From: Strongyloides papillosus
Lineage: Eukaryota; Nematoda; Chromadorea; Rhabditida; Strongyloididae
Assembly: GCA_005656395.1 (NCBI GenBank)
Contig: SRSI01000069.1
Span: 1 to 64,000 of the forward strand
Length of the DNA: 64,000 bases
Direction: 5' to 3'
In this document: positions 25,497 through 36,945 of the stretch, one piece after another
Position numbering within the stretch: the stretch's first letter is position 1
Layout: the number at the start of each line of letters is the position of its first letter
The notes under the pieces: generated by a model
What the model was told of the DNA's origin: nothing
Seen by the model: only the letters and a program-made list of their open reading frames with translations
Databases searched by the model: none
Position numbers and translations under genes: made by a program

Positions 25497-27158
25497 TTAA
25501 GTTTCAAAAGTATAATTCTCAAAATATTTACAGTATTTACATTGTCCAAAATGGATAAATTCTCCATTGTACATTTCGTCGAAAGCCATCTCATTGTTAG
25601 AGATAACTAATTCGTAATCTACATCATCTCTACATCTTAGGAGTCTAGCGAAATTCATAGGTCTAGGAAACTCTTTCATCATCATCTCAAGACGTTTAGG
25701 CATACCAGATCCAAAACCTGACATTATAAGGACATCAAAATCAACCATCTTCTCATTTTGTGGTCTTTCAATAATCTCCTCAAAATATCTTAAAAACGAA
25801 TCTCTTACAACAAGATTAGCCTCTTCCAATGAAAAATGGCGTAGACGTGGGAATAGTTTAATGACATCAGGTATAAGCAATGAATCATGTGTTAATTTTG
25901 ATAAATTAATATATCTTAATGAAGGGCATTTATCAGCAAGTTGTTTTAGATGTTTTATAGTTAAAGTGTCACACTCTTTTAATGTTAGTTTAACTAAACT
26001 TGATGGCAAAACATAAATTAGGTTCATAAGTTGTTCACCACATAATCTGAATTTTTTCTTAATTACACTAGTTAAGTTTAACTCAACCAAATTACTGCAC
26101 TCAAAAAGTACCAATTCAAGGAATATTGTAAATGTCTGGTTCTCCTCAGTTATCAGTTGTTTGATGATTTTTTCATTCAAAAATAATTTAAAAGTCTCTG
26201 TCTTGTGGAGGAAACATCTTAACATATGATGGAGGACAGCTGGTAGGACATCTAAATCATCCAAACAATCTACTTTTATAACTAATTCCTCAAACTTCTT
26301 AGCTATAAACAAATTTTGGGAGACTTTTATTATGTCTGTTGGCATGAATGTAAAAGCCATTGAATTTGTCATATGATATAACATATTGAGGACAGTTAAT
26401 TGCAATGTTGGTTCATCTTCTCTAAGAGGTGTTTTTAACAAATTAAAATCAATTTTTTTTAATTTGAAATTTGTTTGTCTCAATGAGAGTATCTTTGAAA
26501 AAATACCTGTTAGACGGTACAAGTTCTCCGACCATACCATAGTTTCAAGTTCACTTGTTATTAATTCACCTAAAGTTTGTGAATTCTCAATAAAACTTCC
26601 ATTAATAGAATGAAAATTAAGTGCATCATTATGGAAACATGCTATCTTTGGCCTTACAACTGAGAGGTGCTTCAGGACATCAGAGACAGACTCGGAGTTA
26701 ATTAATGAAACGACCTCAGCATCTCTATAAATATATATTAGCTCCCTATGTAATTGGACATGACAATGAAGCATCTTAAATGAATTGTCATATGATATTA
26801 CAGCATATCTGATAGATAAATTTTTTACATATTTACTGCACTTTCTGGCCAGTGATAATATTTTTTCATTATTTCTCAAATTTTTAGCATCGTCATCAAA
26901 ATAATAGAATGTTCGTAGGTAGCCACAGGCATTAACATATATCCTTGAACCGTATAATGGGTCCTTATCGGCAAAGTAAATTGAAAACATTTTATTGGTG
27001 TATGGATCTTCATCAGTATACTTGGCATAACTAGTTAAATAATATAACCATCTTGAACTTTTTGATAAATTAGCTCTATCATTGATAGATGTTATCTCTT
27101 GGATTATCTTGAGCATAATATAAGGATCACTATATATTATATCAACAGCAGTCTTCAT
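25497..27158 (-). CDS. F-box/leucine-rich-repeat-like protein
   Basis: Single-exon frame of 553 residues from an ATG at 27158. The first 45 residues (IMLKIIQEITSINDRANL followed by a WLYYL segment) fit a divergent F-box, which would bind SKP1 and recruit substrates to an SCF ubiquitin ligase. The middle and C-terminal half has leucine-rich units about 25 residues apart, such as SSLVKLTLKECDTLTIKHL, CPSLRYINLS and FPRLRHFSLEEANL, as expected for a substrate-binding LRR array. The extreme C-terminus has a CKYCKYF cysteine pair. Nematodes have large expanded families of divergent F-box proteins and I cannot assign an ortholog. It is divergently arranged with the SLBP gene across about 1.3 kb. 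Confidence 0.72.
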   Translation of the reverse strand: MKTAVDIIYSDPYIMLKIIQEITSINDRANLSKSSRWLYYLTSYAKYTDEDPYTNKMFSIYFADKDPLYGSRIYVNACGYLRTFYYFDDDAKNLRNNEKILSLARKCSKYVKNLSIRYAVISYDNSFKMLHCHVQLHRELIYIYRDAEVVSLINSESVSDVLKHLSVVRPKIACFHNDALNFHSINGSFIENSQTLGELITSELETMVWSENLYRLTGIFSKILSLRQTNFKLKKIDFNLLKTPLREDEPTLQLTVLNMLYHMTNSMAFTFMPTDIIKVSQNLFIAKKFEELVIKVDCLDDLDVLPAVLHHMLRCFLHKTETFKLFLNEKIIKQLITEENQTFTIFLELVLFECSNLVELNLTSVIKKKFRLCGEQLMNLIYVLPSSLVKLTLKECDTLTIKHLKQLADKCPSLRYINLSKLTHDSLLIPDVIKLFPRLRHFSLEEANLVVRDSFLRYFEEIIERPQNEKMVDFDVLIMSGFGSGMPKRLEMMMKEFPRPMNFARLLRCRDDVDYELVISNNEMAFDEMYNGEFIHFGQCKYCKYFENYTFET

Positions 27159-28429
27159 TCTTATATAAATGGTTAAAAATAAAAAAATAATGTAGAAAAA
27201 TAATAGTTATTATAAATATATATCAAAAAGTAGAAAAAATAAAACAAATAAATCCTGAAGATTTTATTTTATCACAAGTCTAAGATCAATACCTATGTGA
27301 GATATATCCTTTTTATCATCCTCTAGATCGGATATATAAAGTAGCTTTTTGTTCATCTAACCTCCGAATGTGTAAGCAATGATCTTAAAGGCCAGCTGTC
27401 AATAGTTATCAGTTAAAATATCCTCTCACGAGTTATATATTATACAATGATTATTTCAAAAACACAAAAATTGAATATAATATTTAATAATCAACAATAA
27501 AATATATCTACTTTACAGATTGTTATATATATATATTATATATCTTTAAATACTAGTCCAGGAAATAAGGATAAGAATATAAGAAAATCTTTTATATTAT
27601 TATTTATTTATGAAGAAATAAAGAAAAATAAGATGAAATTTGACAAAAAAAAATATATTTAAATAACCTTTCTTATCACTTTACAAATTATACTCCTTCC
27701 TTCATCTATAAATACTTTCAAAATTTAATTTATTTGTTATACCATCAAAATATCATTACCTAATTAATATCATTAAAGATAATCTTGTTTGATGAGTTTT
27801 ATGTAAGTATAATGGTAAAACATCATATTAAAAGTTTATTATTTTGAGGAAGATAACTTGTAATTACTTGCTTTTAGCAATAACTTTGTTTATCAAAATA
27901 TAATTAATTGGTACTTCAGAAGGTGAATAATATTTTGACAAGTTATAGGAAGATAGGTAATTGATTGTTGATTGTACTTTTTATTAACTTGTATGAGTGT
28001 CCAATTCTTTTTTATGTGGTTATTTACACTCTAGATGTCATTCAGATTTATTAATAATCATTTTTTTTGCTCCATGAATAATAATTTATGTTATTAGAAT
28101 ATTTCCTGTTTTCGATATCCTTTTTCCATTAAAGTACCTTTTACTTTTACAAGATAAATGACTTTTTGTAGCAATAGATAATCAATCAAATCTCAAAAGA
28201 TAACATTTAAAATTCCTGATTTTTACTAATATTACAAATTTGAATTTAACAGACATCAAATTTAAAATACCTCTTATACCGAATATTTTGGTATCCTGTA
28301 GTTTAGGGCGCTTCTTCTTTGTGTAAGATGGTGATGAGAATCATTCCATTTATGATATCACATCATATTTGTGTTTTTTTGTCCTAAAACTTTTTCATTG
28401 TATTTATTTTTGTTTTTTTAGAAGTGGTA
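27159..28429. other. Divergent intergenic region
   Basis: Shared 5' region between the F-box-like gene (-) and SLBP (+). It is AT-rich. Its right end has a T-run plus TTTTAG acceptor at 28421, eight bases before the SLBP ATG, which is a plausible spliced-leader or 5' UTR intron acceptor. No other gene is seen. Confidence 0.5.
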
Positions 28430-29536
28430 ATGAGTCAACGAAGTGGCAATTCCTCCAGACAGTATATTTCATGCTCACCGGTTAGAAGGTCTCCTAGAGT
28501 GGCCAAAGATCAACAAAAATTAAATGATCTGTCAAATACGGAATTGGATAGAAGTTATCAAAAACTTCTCGAGGAAAGTGAGGAACTTAAAAATAAATCT
28601 TGGGTAGATGTGTGTGAGAATGAAATGAAGAGTGAATATAATGGTAGCGGTCGGAATACAAACTTGAATGGTGCAAGAACTAGGATTGAATACACCAATG
28701 GGACACCTTCCTCTGTTAATTCGGAAGCCAATAATTTAAGTAATAATGTTTCTTCTGGAACAAGATCAAGAAAACAAGTAGCTCCAAAGAAATCCTCAAC
28801 TACTCCTAGATTTCTGAGATCAAGAGCAAGGGAACAAAATGATGACGAGGTCAGTAATAGGAAAAGAAGAATGGATCGCTCAAGATCAATTATTAAGGAA
28901 GAGGCATCTAACACTAATGATGTCGAAATGAAAGACTTATCAAAATCTCCGAGAAAGAGATTCTGTAATTCACAATCATCCACGCCAAATAATAATGAAC
29001 TAAAAGTAAGAGAAGGGTGGAGTGAACCAAAACTAGGGTGGTGTAAAGATCCGGAAGTTCTGGCTCGCCGTACCAAAGAAATTGAGAGAGCTAAAGAGAA
29101 GGCTGTGTATAGTGATTATCTGGAGGCGATACCGAAATATGAACGTGTAAAAGGAATCCACCCAAAAACTCCTAATAAGTTTATTAATTATTCTCGCCGC
29201 TCCTGGGATTCTCAAATGAAACTGTGGAAGAGGAGCCTTTATGATTTCTTCGGAAGGACACCTGATACCTCATGTCGTACAACTCCACGTGTATCTCGTG
29301 ACACATCTCCGGTTACCTCTGTATCAGAGGGTGACAATAGAGTAAAGGAAGAGGTACCAAATATTGGTAATACTGAATTTTCTATTGGCCATCTTGATCC
29401 AGATAGGATGTCATCATTATTGTCTAAATTTGAAATGGATTCTAGAAAGAAATTCCAGGACGGTGATGATGAGTCGACTTTAAAAGCACCAACAACTCAA
29501 TCCAGTGGACCAACCACTTTTGCTAATGTCATCTGA
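28430..29536 (+). CDS. cdl-1: Histone mRNA stem-loop-binding protein (SLBP)
   Basis: Binds the 3' stem-loop of replication-dependent histone mRNAs and controls their processing, export and translation. Single-exon frame of 368 residues. I start at the ATG at 28430 rather than the GTG at 28424, because a TTTTTTTAG splice acceptor ends at 28421. The RNA-binding domain is about residues 204-274 (DNA 29039-29251). It contains RRTKEIERAKEKAVYSDYL and the invariant core GIHPKTPNKFINYSRRSWD, then QMKLWKRSLYDFF. The phosphorylatable Thr of the TPNK motif is about residue 247. The N-terminal 200 residues are basic and low in complexity, including SPRVAK and KRRMDRS-type segments, as in other SLBPs; the C-terminal 90 residues are Ser/Thr-rich. 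A polyadenylation-like AATAAA lies near 29652. Called cdl-1 after the C. elegans gene. Confidence 0.95.
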   Translation: MSQRSGNSSRQYISCSPVRRSPRVAKDQQKLNDLSNTELDRSYQKLLEESEELKNKSWVDVCENEMKSEYNGSGRNTNLNGARTRIEYTNGTPSSVNSEANNLSNNVSSGTRSRKQVAPKKSSTTPRFLRSRAREQNDDEVSNRKRRMDRSRSIIKEEASNTNDVEMKDLSKSPRKRFCNSQSSTPNNNELKVREGWSEPKLGWCKDPEVLARRTKEIERAKEKAVYSDYLEAIPKYERVKGIHPKTPNKFINYSRRSWDSQMKLWKRSLYDFFGRTPDTSCRTTPRVSRDTSPVTSVSEGDNRVKEEVPNIGNTEFSIGHLDPDRMSSLLSKFEMDSRKKFQDGDDESTLKAPTTQSSGPTTFANVI

Positions 29537-29537
29537 A

Positions 29538-30265
29538 GTTTTGTCGTTAGTAATTCATCTTTTTTTTAGTTTTCTTACGTCTTTAATAATAATTGTAATA
29601 TTATTCTGTATTTTATTGTACTTTTTTTCACTATCCTTTTAACAATTTTTCTAAATAAAAAGTAACTTCAAGTGAGTAGAATAAAATATCTGTTGATTGC
29701 GTAGATGTTTGTTAATTCCGATAGAAAATTTTATTTTATTACTCATCTACTATGCTTATCAATCATTATTTTTGAGATATACTTAAAGTATAGAATATAA
29801 AATAAAACAAGATATTACTCATAGATGTTAAGAAATTTCAGTGAATGTGAAATCAAAAAAATTAGTTTGTTTTTATATAATTTTGGTGAAAGTAAATGTT
29901 TTAACATAGTAAATAATGCAATAAATATTTTTAAATTGACATTTTGATAATTGTTTTATCTATGTAGATAAATATTTTTATTTTTTGAATGCGATGCTTG
30001 TGATTGCATAACATTATAGTCAGTTGTATTTAGGTGGGTAAGATAATCTTGGAATTTTACACTTTCATAGTAGTGATATGATTATTTGTTTAATTACATT
30101 TACAACGGTTTAATTACTTAAAGTATGAGTAATACAAAAACATTAGTCAGTGATATGATTATTTGTTTAATTACATTTACAACGGTTTAATTACTTAAAG
30201 TATGAGTAATACAAAAACATTAGTCAGTGATACGATTGTTGGAGCCACTAATATTATTATGATAA
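29538..30265. repeat. Direct repeat copy 1 (SLBP 3' flank), with internal tandem duplication
   Basis: Begins just after the SLBP stop and is repeated, somewhat diverged, at about 35123-35767 in the same orientation. Shared landmarks in order are TAGTTTTCTTACGTCTTTAA, TAAAAAGTAACT, TTTTATATAATTTTGGTGAA, TGCTTGTGATTGCATAACAT and AATATTATTAnGATAAG. Copy 1 alone contains an exact 77 bp tandem duplication (30072-30148 and 30149-30225) plus a partial third start. From 30266 to about 30400 the sequence resembles the internal part at 29880-30010, so a longer unit is also partly repeated in tandem. Confidence 0.8.
30072..30225. repeat. 77 bp exact tandem duplication
   Basis: Two identical 77 bp units, 30072-30148 and 30149-30225, each starting AGTGATATGATTATTTG and ending AACATTAGTC. 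A third partial unit begins at 30226. The distant copy near 35650-35730 has only one unit, so this duplication arose after the large repeat. Confidence 0.9.
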
Positions 30266-30641
30266 GTTTTGCCAAAAATAAATGTTTAAAATAACAAAAA
30301 GTGCAATAAATATTTATATATTGAAATTTGATGATCATTTTATTTTTGTAGATAAATATTTTCTACTTTCAAATGTAATGCCCGTGGTTGCATAGTAGGG
30401 TAATCATAAACTTGTGACCACCTACAAAAATATGCTTATATAAGATGTGCCTTTTTTAATTTTTATCATATTAACTTGCCATCTTTAATAAAATGTTTCT
30501 TTGATTATTCTATTTTATTTATATATTTAACATACATTTTTATATAATTATTAATTTTTTTAATTGCAGACCTAGAACAATTTAAATAAATATCTTTAAT
30601 TACACTTCTACTGAACATAGTTTTTAACTGTTGAATCGAAA

Positions 30642-31304
30642 ATGTCAACAGAAATACCGAAGAATAATAATGAAACACCAAGGACTGGGGGAAACGATAA
30701 CGTTTTAAATGAAGAAATTATTAATGAGAGAATGAAAAGAATTTATGGAGGAAATGTTGTAGTATTAAAAGCTATATGTCAAATGCTTAAAATAAGTTAT
30801 CAAGGAAAGAAAGTAGATGTAGTAAGAAGATTAGCTCAAAGACCCGACTTCGATGTGATTTTCGCAGAACATGCAGATAATGATAATACTGACAATGAAT
30901 CGGAGGAGGGAGATGAAACTTTTACATTGGCACCTATGCCTAAAGAAACTTTTGACTTTACTCAAGATCAGTTGAATGCTATGGTGAAAGCTTTTACAAG
31001 GGCTACTATTACTGAGATTTCTATGTCACATTCAATGGAGAAACAAAACAATTTTACTTTCACTTCAAAAATACCAATATACCAACATAGTGAGTCTGGA
31101 ATAAGTGGTTATTTAAGACGTTTATCGTTAGCCTTAAAGGCCGATAATGTAACAGAAAAGAAAAAGTCTATAATTTTAGTTTTGAAGATGCCGGAAGAAA
31201 TTCAGCGCCAGCTATATAGTGAGTTTCAAGGAAAACCAGAGATACAGTCATTTCAAACATTGGTAGCAGCACTGGAAAGAAGTTACAAAGGTAGTTCGGA
31301 ATAA
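30642..31304 (+). CDS. Retroelement Gag-like ORF without a pol partner
   Basis: Open frame of 220 residues. Residues about 36-67 (VVLKAICQMLKISYQGKKVD followed by VVRRL) resemble a SAP-type helix-turn-helix. The last 90 residues (SGISGYLRRLSLALKADN, then LKMPEEIQRQLYSEFQ and FQTLVAALERSYKG) have the shape of the capsid-like helical region of LTR-retrotransposon Gag proteins. It stops right after this region: there is no zinc knuckle, protease or reverse transcriptase frame downstream. It is therefore a truncated retroelement relic or a captured gag-derived gene. It lies between two direct repeats (29538-30265 and 35123-35767) that could be old LTRs or simply a segmental duplication. The family assignment is inference from pattern only. 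Confidence 0.5.
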   Translation: MSTEIPKNNNETPRTGGNDNVLNEEIINERMKRIYGGNVVVLKAICQMLKISYQGKKVDVVRRLAQRPDFDVIFAEHADNDNTDNESEEGDETFTLAPMPKETFDFTQDQLNAMVKAFTRATITEISMSHSMEKQNNFTFTSKIPIYQHSESGISGYLRRLSLALKADNVTEKKKSIILVLKMPEEIQRQLYSEFQGKPEIQSFQTLVAALERSYKGSSE

Positions 31305-34300
31305 CGAAATCAACTTTTTTTTAATTTAACCAATTTTTTTATTTTTATGATGTTTTTAGATAAAACACTATGTCTAATAAACATTTATTAATAATAAATA
31401 ATCGTAGAATTTTTTCATGCTCTATATGGTATAAGTAGTTAAAGTAATGCTTGCTAATTATAAAATGTTCTAGTTTTATCAATAAATGAATGAAACTGGT
31501 GTATTTTCTTCTGTTGAAGTCACCAAAACCATTAGGTAAGAAATCATCCTTTAACTTGGACCAGTTTAATGAACACATCCTGGGGAAAAAGAAATACAAC
31601 GACACGCCTCAAGATACAAATCTAAAAAGGCATGAAATATAGAATAAAGAGAGTTGGTTTATTAATATGGATTATTTTTAGATGTTAACAGCCTATGTCT
31701 TTGAATTTTATAATGTTCTTGTAATAAAATAAAAGTATTGCTGTTACATATGTTGTTACTCGTTTACTTTGAATTTACAAGTAAGAAAAAGGTTTAATTA
31801 TGCCTCGAAAAAATAAAACCACTCAAAAACATAAATGCTGCACAAAAAAAACTGGGCTGCAAATAAATGCCATGAAATATGTTTTTTTATTGTTATCCAT
31901 GTTTAGAACACCCTTTATTCTAAAAAAAATCACGCTAAAACAATCGACGATGGTCCCTGTTATTTCAAAATTTGACCAAAATCATAATTTTTCACATATT
32001 TAAAATAGTACTTTTTCAATAGTCAATTTTAAACGTTTTATTTGACACATTTAAGGAAATTATTAAAGTTTTTGTAATTTTTTCCTGTTTTGAAAACGAT
32101 TATATTGTTTTTATATAAAAATCTTTTTTGTATTAGTTTTACTATTAATATGAGCAACACAATCGTTAATGTTATGGAAAATAATTATATTACTCTGAAT
32201 AAAACTAACATTATTAGTAATGACAACAAAGTTCTTCATGATAATGAAATTAAAAAAGTAAGATTGATTTATTTAAGTCTTCTTTGAGAAAAATAGCGGT
32301 CTTTAGTACGACAAACAGTTATTAATTTTGCTTTAGTTGATTGTAACAAAATATTTTATCTTTTTACGTTAATATATGGTTGTAACTTTTTTAATGGATT
32401 ATGAAAAATTAATTATTTCAACAAATAAATGTTTAATTAACTACTATAGTTTAATTAAATATAATTTTTGTTCAAAATCTAGGCAATAACAACATGTGCT
32501 GCTATATATAAATTTCTTAAAATGCTAAAAACTACTTCTAAATATAGGTATTTATCATTATATATTATAAAAACATTCTTTGTAGAAACTAAATGTCTTA
32601 CTTAGTTTTTTAAAGAAGAAGTCTATAAACTAAAATTTAGCTAAATTTTTTATTATTTGTTTAGCCTCTAATAACAATATAAAAAATATTTTAGAAAATT
32701 CAAAACAAAGATTAAGTTTATCAATATACAGTTATAAAAAAAACCATATTTCATAAAAGGGCTTAAATTTTAAACGAAAAGATTTTATGAATATATGAAT
32801 ATTACACGTTTAACTATGATATGTACGAATTGCCACGAGAAAAAGTAATAAAAGAAAAAATGAATGAAAACATTCCTGAAATTTCACTCTTTTAAATAGT
32901 TTTACTGAAGAAAATGAAAGTGTAAACATCGAAAACATTGACATTCAAAGTGAAAACTTATAGGACACAGAAGATTAAGATCGTATTTATTAAAGTTGCT
33001 TTTTTAATCTTTTTTTATTTAAGTAAAGTAGTACACTGGAATGAAAAAAATATAACTTAAAACTAAGTAAGTTTTTGATAATAAAATGGAAATTTTTGTA
33101 TGAGAAATGTGCATTCTTTTTTAAAGAAAAACTAATCGTTTTTTATATTCAAATTGAAATAAATTTTTCAAGAAAAATATTAAACGCTTTCCTTTGTAAA
33201 ATACAAATAGTTTTTCAGATAATAGTGCAATTATTTTTTTTGTGAAACATAACGTTTTTTTTAAAAATAAGTGTATATTTTTAAATGTTTAGAAGATCGA
33301 AAAATTCTACTATTATTGCAGGTAAAAAGTAGTATTCAATTAGATCTGATGTTTTTGTTTAACAATTAATTTCTTGAGTATAAGTATAACTATTACAAAA
33401 AGGAAAATAAATTTTGTAGAAAAACTCAATAAAAAGTATGTTTACACAACTTAACAGCTTATTTTGTATTTTGAAAAAAGATTATAAATTCTTAAGATAA
33501 GTACTTTGGCATCTCTTTTATAAAATAGGTTAAATTAATTTAAAACAAAAAGTGTGTTGTTTTGAAGAGTTAGAATCAAATAAACTAACAAAAATTGATT
33601 AAAATGTGAATTTTTATATGAAACATGGTACAATTTATGAAAATTTAAATTTATTGGCTACCTAAAATTCATAAGAATATAGAACATAATTCCATATATC
33701 ATTATAAATCTCCTCGTCGAAATGTTTTTTGTCATAGTCGAACAAAGATTTAATAAAGATTCTTCTTGATATTTTATCATTTAATGTTAACTTACATTAA
33801 TACGTGAAGAAACAATAGCATTATTTTTTTTTCAAGACTAGGTTGCTTTATTCAAATCTTTTTGTTGAGAAATAATATGTATTTTTTTAAATCATGATGT
33901 GTTGATAGAAATTTTTCTATATAAAAATAGTTATTAGTATAAATCTTAAGATCAATTTTGTGTTATCCTTAATGTTTAGCAGTTTCGAATAATTTACCTC
34001 CAGTTCCAACAACTACAATATCAACTTTTCCATTTGTTTTGATTCATATATCTGTCTCAGTTAATCTTCAATGGATACTTGGACATTCTAGATTTTCTAA
34101 TTGATTGACGTACATATACATTTAGAATTTCTTTAACCAAAGCATTAACCTTATCGAAAGTTCCATTCATTTCTCTAGCAAAATCAGTTAGAATTAACTC
34201 CACATCGTATGTTTAAAATAAAATTTTTTTATAGAACATACTGGAAGACATTACAAAAGTATGTATTTTATTATTACAGAAATAAAAGCTTAACCAATAA

Positions 34301-35122
34301 TGGTAATAAAATAAGTTATTTTCAATTAGAACACTTTTATGTATCACTTCAACTACTGTGACAGAAACTATATCATCAACAGAATATGATGAATTGAAAT
34401 ATTCAACTTATACAGTTAAAGATAATTAAGAAATATTTCGTAATTTTATTAATAATTTATTATTCTTTATTGTCTACATTTTTAGTAATAGTTTTTGGCA
34501 TATTAATTAGTATTATCTACTCTTAATTTCATAACTACTCTAATATTTTTTGTATAAAAAATAGATTAATTAAATGTATAAGCAATATATATCGTGTCAA
34601 CAAATTAAAAAATATTTTTTAAACATGATAAAAATATACCACATATTTAAAAAAAGTGTTTACAATTTTCCATCTTCAATAGTATCTATAAATATCTTTG
34701 GATTATAAACGTCTGTATTGAGAATCTTATTTATCTTCGCTTTTTCTAAAACAATGATGAGATGTAGAGCAAAAAAAAATCATATTATCATAGAAATAAT
34801 TATTATTTCACTTTTATGAAAGTTTATATAAAATCTATGATATTAAAGTAATTTATGTTTTTATAAGAAAAATAATTATAATTTTTTAACTAAAAATTAG
34901 AAATATGTTTTATGAAAAATAGCTTAAAATTTTTGAAATTTAAGTTTCGTTCTTCTATGAAAATCAACGTATATTTTGCATAGAACAATGCTTTAAATTT
35001 TTAAGTAAAACAATCTGAACTTTTACATAAAAAAATTATTCTAAAGCGTTTAGACCGTTATTTTTTTGAAAAACTACCTTGTTTTACACAATTTTTAATT
35101 TTGCGTTATAAATTTTTTTCGG
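31305..35122. other. Decayed region between the two direct repeats
   Basis: No intact gene is seen. Short coding-like fragments occur. At 32150-32269 (+) a frame beginning MSNTIVNVMENNYITLNK runs into a GTAAGA donor and could continue from an acceptor near 32481. At about 33960-34210 (-) a frame reads ILTDFAREMNGTFDKVNALV, then KYPLKI, and after a frame break GKVDIVVVGTGGKLFETAKH. These look like remnants of broken genes or elements; I cannot name them. Confidence 0.35.
33975..34209 (-). pseudogene. Coding-like remnant, unassigned
   Basis: On the minus strand from about 34209 a frame of about 50 codons reads DVELILTDFAREMNG and ends in RMSKYPLKIN and a stop. In another frame, with one in-frame TGA, it continues as LTETDI, IKTNGKVDIVVVGTGG and KLFETAKH before a TAA. 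Codon composition is less AT-random than the surroundings. No family recognised; it may be a broken single-copy gene fragment. Confidence 0.25.
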
Positions 35123-35767
35123 TGTTTGTCATTAATAGTTCAACTTTTTTTTAGTTTTCTTACGTCTTTAATAATAATTGTAATATTATTCTTATTTTAT
35201 TGTACTTGTTTCACTATCCTTTTAAAATTTTTTCTAAATAAAAAGTAACTCCAAAAAATGAGATAAAATAGTTGTTGTTCGTGTGGATGTTTGTTAATTC
35301 AAAAAAGAGATGTCTTTTTATTACTCACTCACCTTTCTTATCAATCATTATTTTCGAAATATACTTAAAGTATAGGATATAAAACAAGATAATACTTTTA
35401 GATGTTAAGAAATTTTATTGGATGTAAAATTAAAAAGGTTGGTTTGTTTTTATATAATTTTGGTGAAAGTAAATGTTTTAACATAATAAATAATGCAATA
35501 AATATTTTTAAATTGACATTTTGATAATTGTTTTATCTATGTAGATAAATATTTTTACTTTTTGAATGCGATGCTTGTGATTGCATAACATTATAATTGG
35601 TTGTATTTAGATGGGTAAGATAATCTTGGAATTTTACACATTAATAGTAGTGATATGATTATTTATTTAATTACATTTATAACGGTTTAATTACTTAAAA
35701 TATGAGTAATACAAAAACTTTAATTAATGATTCCGTTATCGGAGCCATTAATATTATTACGATAAGA
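35123..35767. repeat. Direct repeat copy 2 of the SLBP 3' flank
   Basis: Diverged direct copy of 29538-30265, missing the 77 bp tandem duplication, and ending at the same GATAAG point (35762-35767 versus 30260-30265). It lies just downstream of the nitrobindin-like gene's stop. By eye the similarity is high (most 20-base stretches differ at none to three positions). Confidence 0.8.
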
Positions 35768-35860
35768 AAATATACAATTTTATTGCTGATTAAATGTTAC
35801 TTTATCCTACCTAACACGTGTAGTGGTGAATGATTTTTAGTGAGTAAACAAAAAATAATT

Positions 35861-36484
35861 CTATTTGATTTTTGAATACACTACCTTTGAATGCCTTAGA
35901 AGACCCGTTTCTGGATGTGTTGCTGTTCTCATTTCTAGTATCTGCTCCATATAATTATCTCCAACTTTTACGAATGTTCTCCGTAACTTAAAAAAATATA
36001 ATTAATTATACTGATGAAAAATAACAAAACCACTTACATCTTCAACCGGAAGATCCCTTGAAAAAGAAATCCTTCCAATATCCTTAAGATTGAGAATAAT
36101 TTTATCGTTACCAACGAATGAACCAACTTCGTATTTTGCAAAACCATTTCCACCAGAAGTCATTAGAGTAACCTGGCCTTGTCTATTGGCAGTTAAATGT
36201 CCCCATTCACTGTGGAATTGATCTTTATTGGTGTGGCTCCATGCTTTAGCAGTAAAGTTAAGGAAATGCACCTTATTATCATCAATAAAAGCATCATAAC
36301 CATGTCCGATCTCGATTTCCTCCCCAAAAGTCATTGTTGGAATCGTTGGCCATACAACTTTACCACTAAACTCACTCCTCCATCTTCCAATCATCCACGA
36401 AAGTTTCTCATTATCAGAGGGTACCAAACAAGAGATATGTAAAATAAATTTACAAAAAACAAATATAATAAATAAATAAGCCAT
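35861..36484 (-). CDS. Secreted nitrobindin-like (THAP4-type) heme-binding beta-barrel protein
   Basis: Two exons, 36484-36038 and 35986-35861, separated by a 51 bp GT-AG intron; the product is 190 residues. Residues 1-20 (MAYLFIIFVFCKFILHISCL) are a signal peptide. The rest matches the nitrobindin/THAP4 heme-binding fold: the LSWMIGRWRSEFSG opening, PTIPTMTFGEEIEIGH, and the C-terminal strands YMEQILEMRTATHPETGLLRHSKVVYSK. Family members are small ten-stranded barrels that bind heme and react with NO or peroxynitrite; nematodes have several. A secretory form is notable because the best-known members are intracellular. Heme binding itself is inferred; the axial histidine was not located with certainty. 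Confidence 0.82.
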
Positions 36485-36945
36485 CTAAGTTTGGTTGAAA
36501 TACTTAAAGTAATAAAATAAAAATATATAATGATGCAATGGAGTGGGAGAGAGAAAGATAAACAAAATACAAGTGTTATTAAAAGTTATTCATTAAACTA
36601 TTTATGTATACTATCACAAAATGAAGAAGCAATAGAAGGTTGCTACAAAGAGGAGAGTAACAAATTACTATGAAGGGCTATTAATTAATTTACCAAAAAC
36701 AGGTTGTTATACATTTTGTTAAATAATCTCATGAGCATTGATGATGGTTTGTTTTAGTTAATTATAGGAATGTTGTTATAATTGTTTTAATTAGTTTTTT
36801 TTTCGTTTTTTTAAAATTTAATGATTAGTAGGAGTAATTTGGATGGTAGAAAAGGAGATTTTGTATACTATTGTATGATTTTATTGTAACCCAAAATTTA
36901 GTGGATATAAATGAAAGATACAATGAAAGCTAATAGTGTTTGTGC
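36485..36945. other. Intergenic, no gene seen
   Basis: AT-rich gap holding the 5' region of the nitrobindin-like gene and the 3' flank of the histidine-rich gene. Nothing further is supported. Confidence 0.5.

Noticed and set aside
28558..29076. 172-codon frame antisense to SLBP
   Set aside because: It is a shadow of the Ser/Arg-rich coding strand of SLBP.
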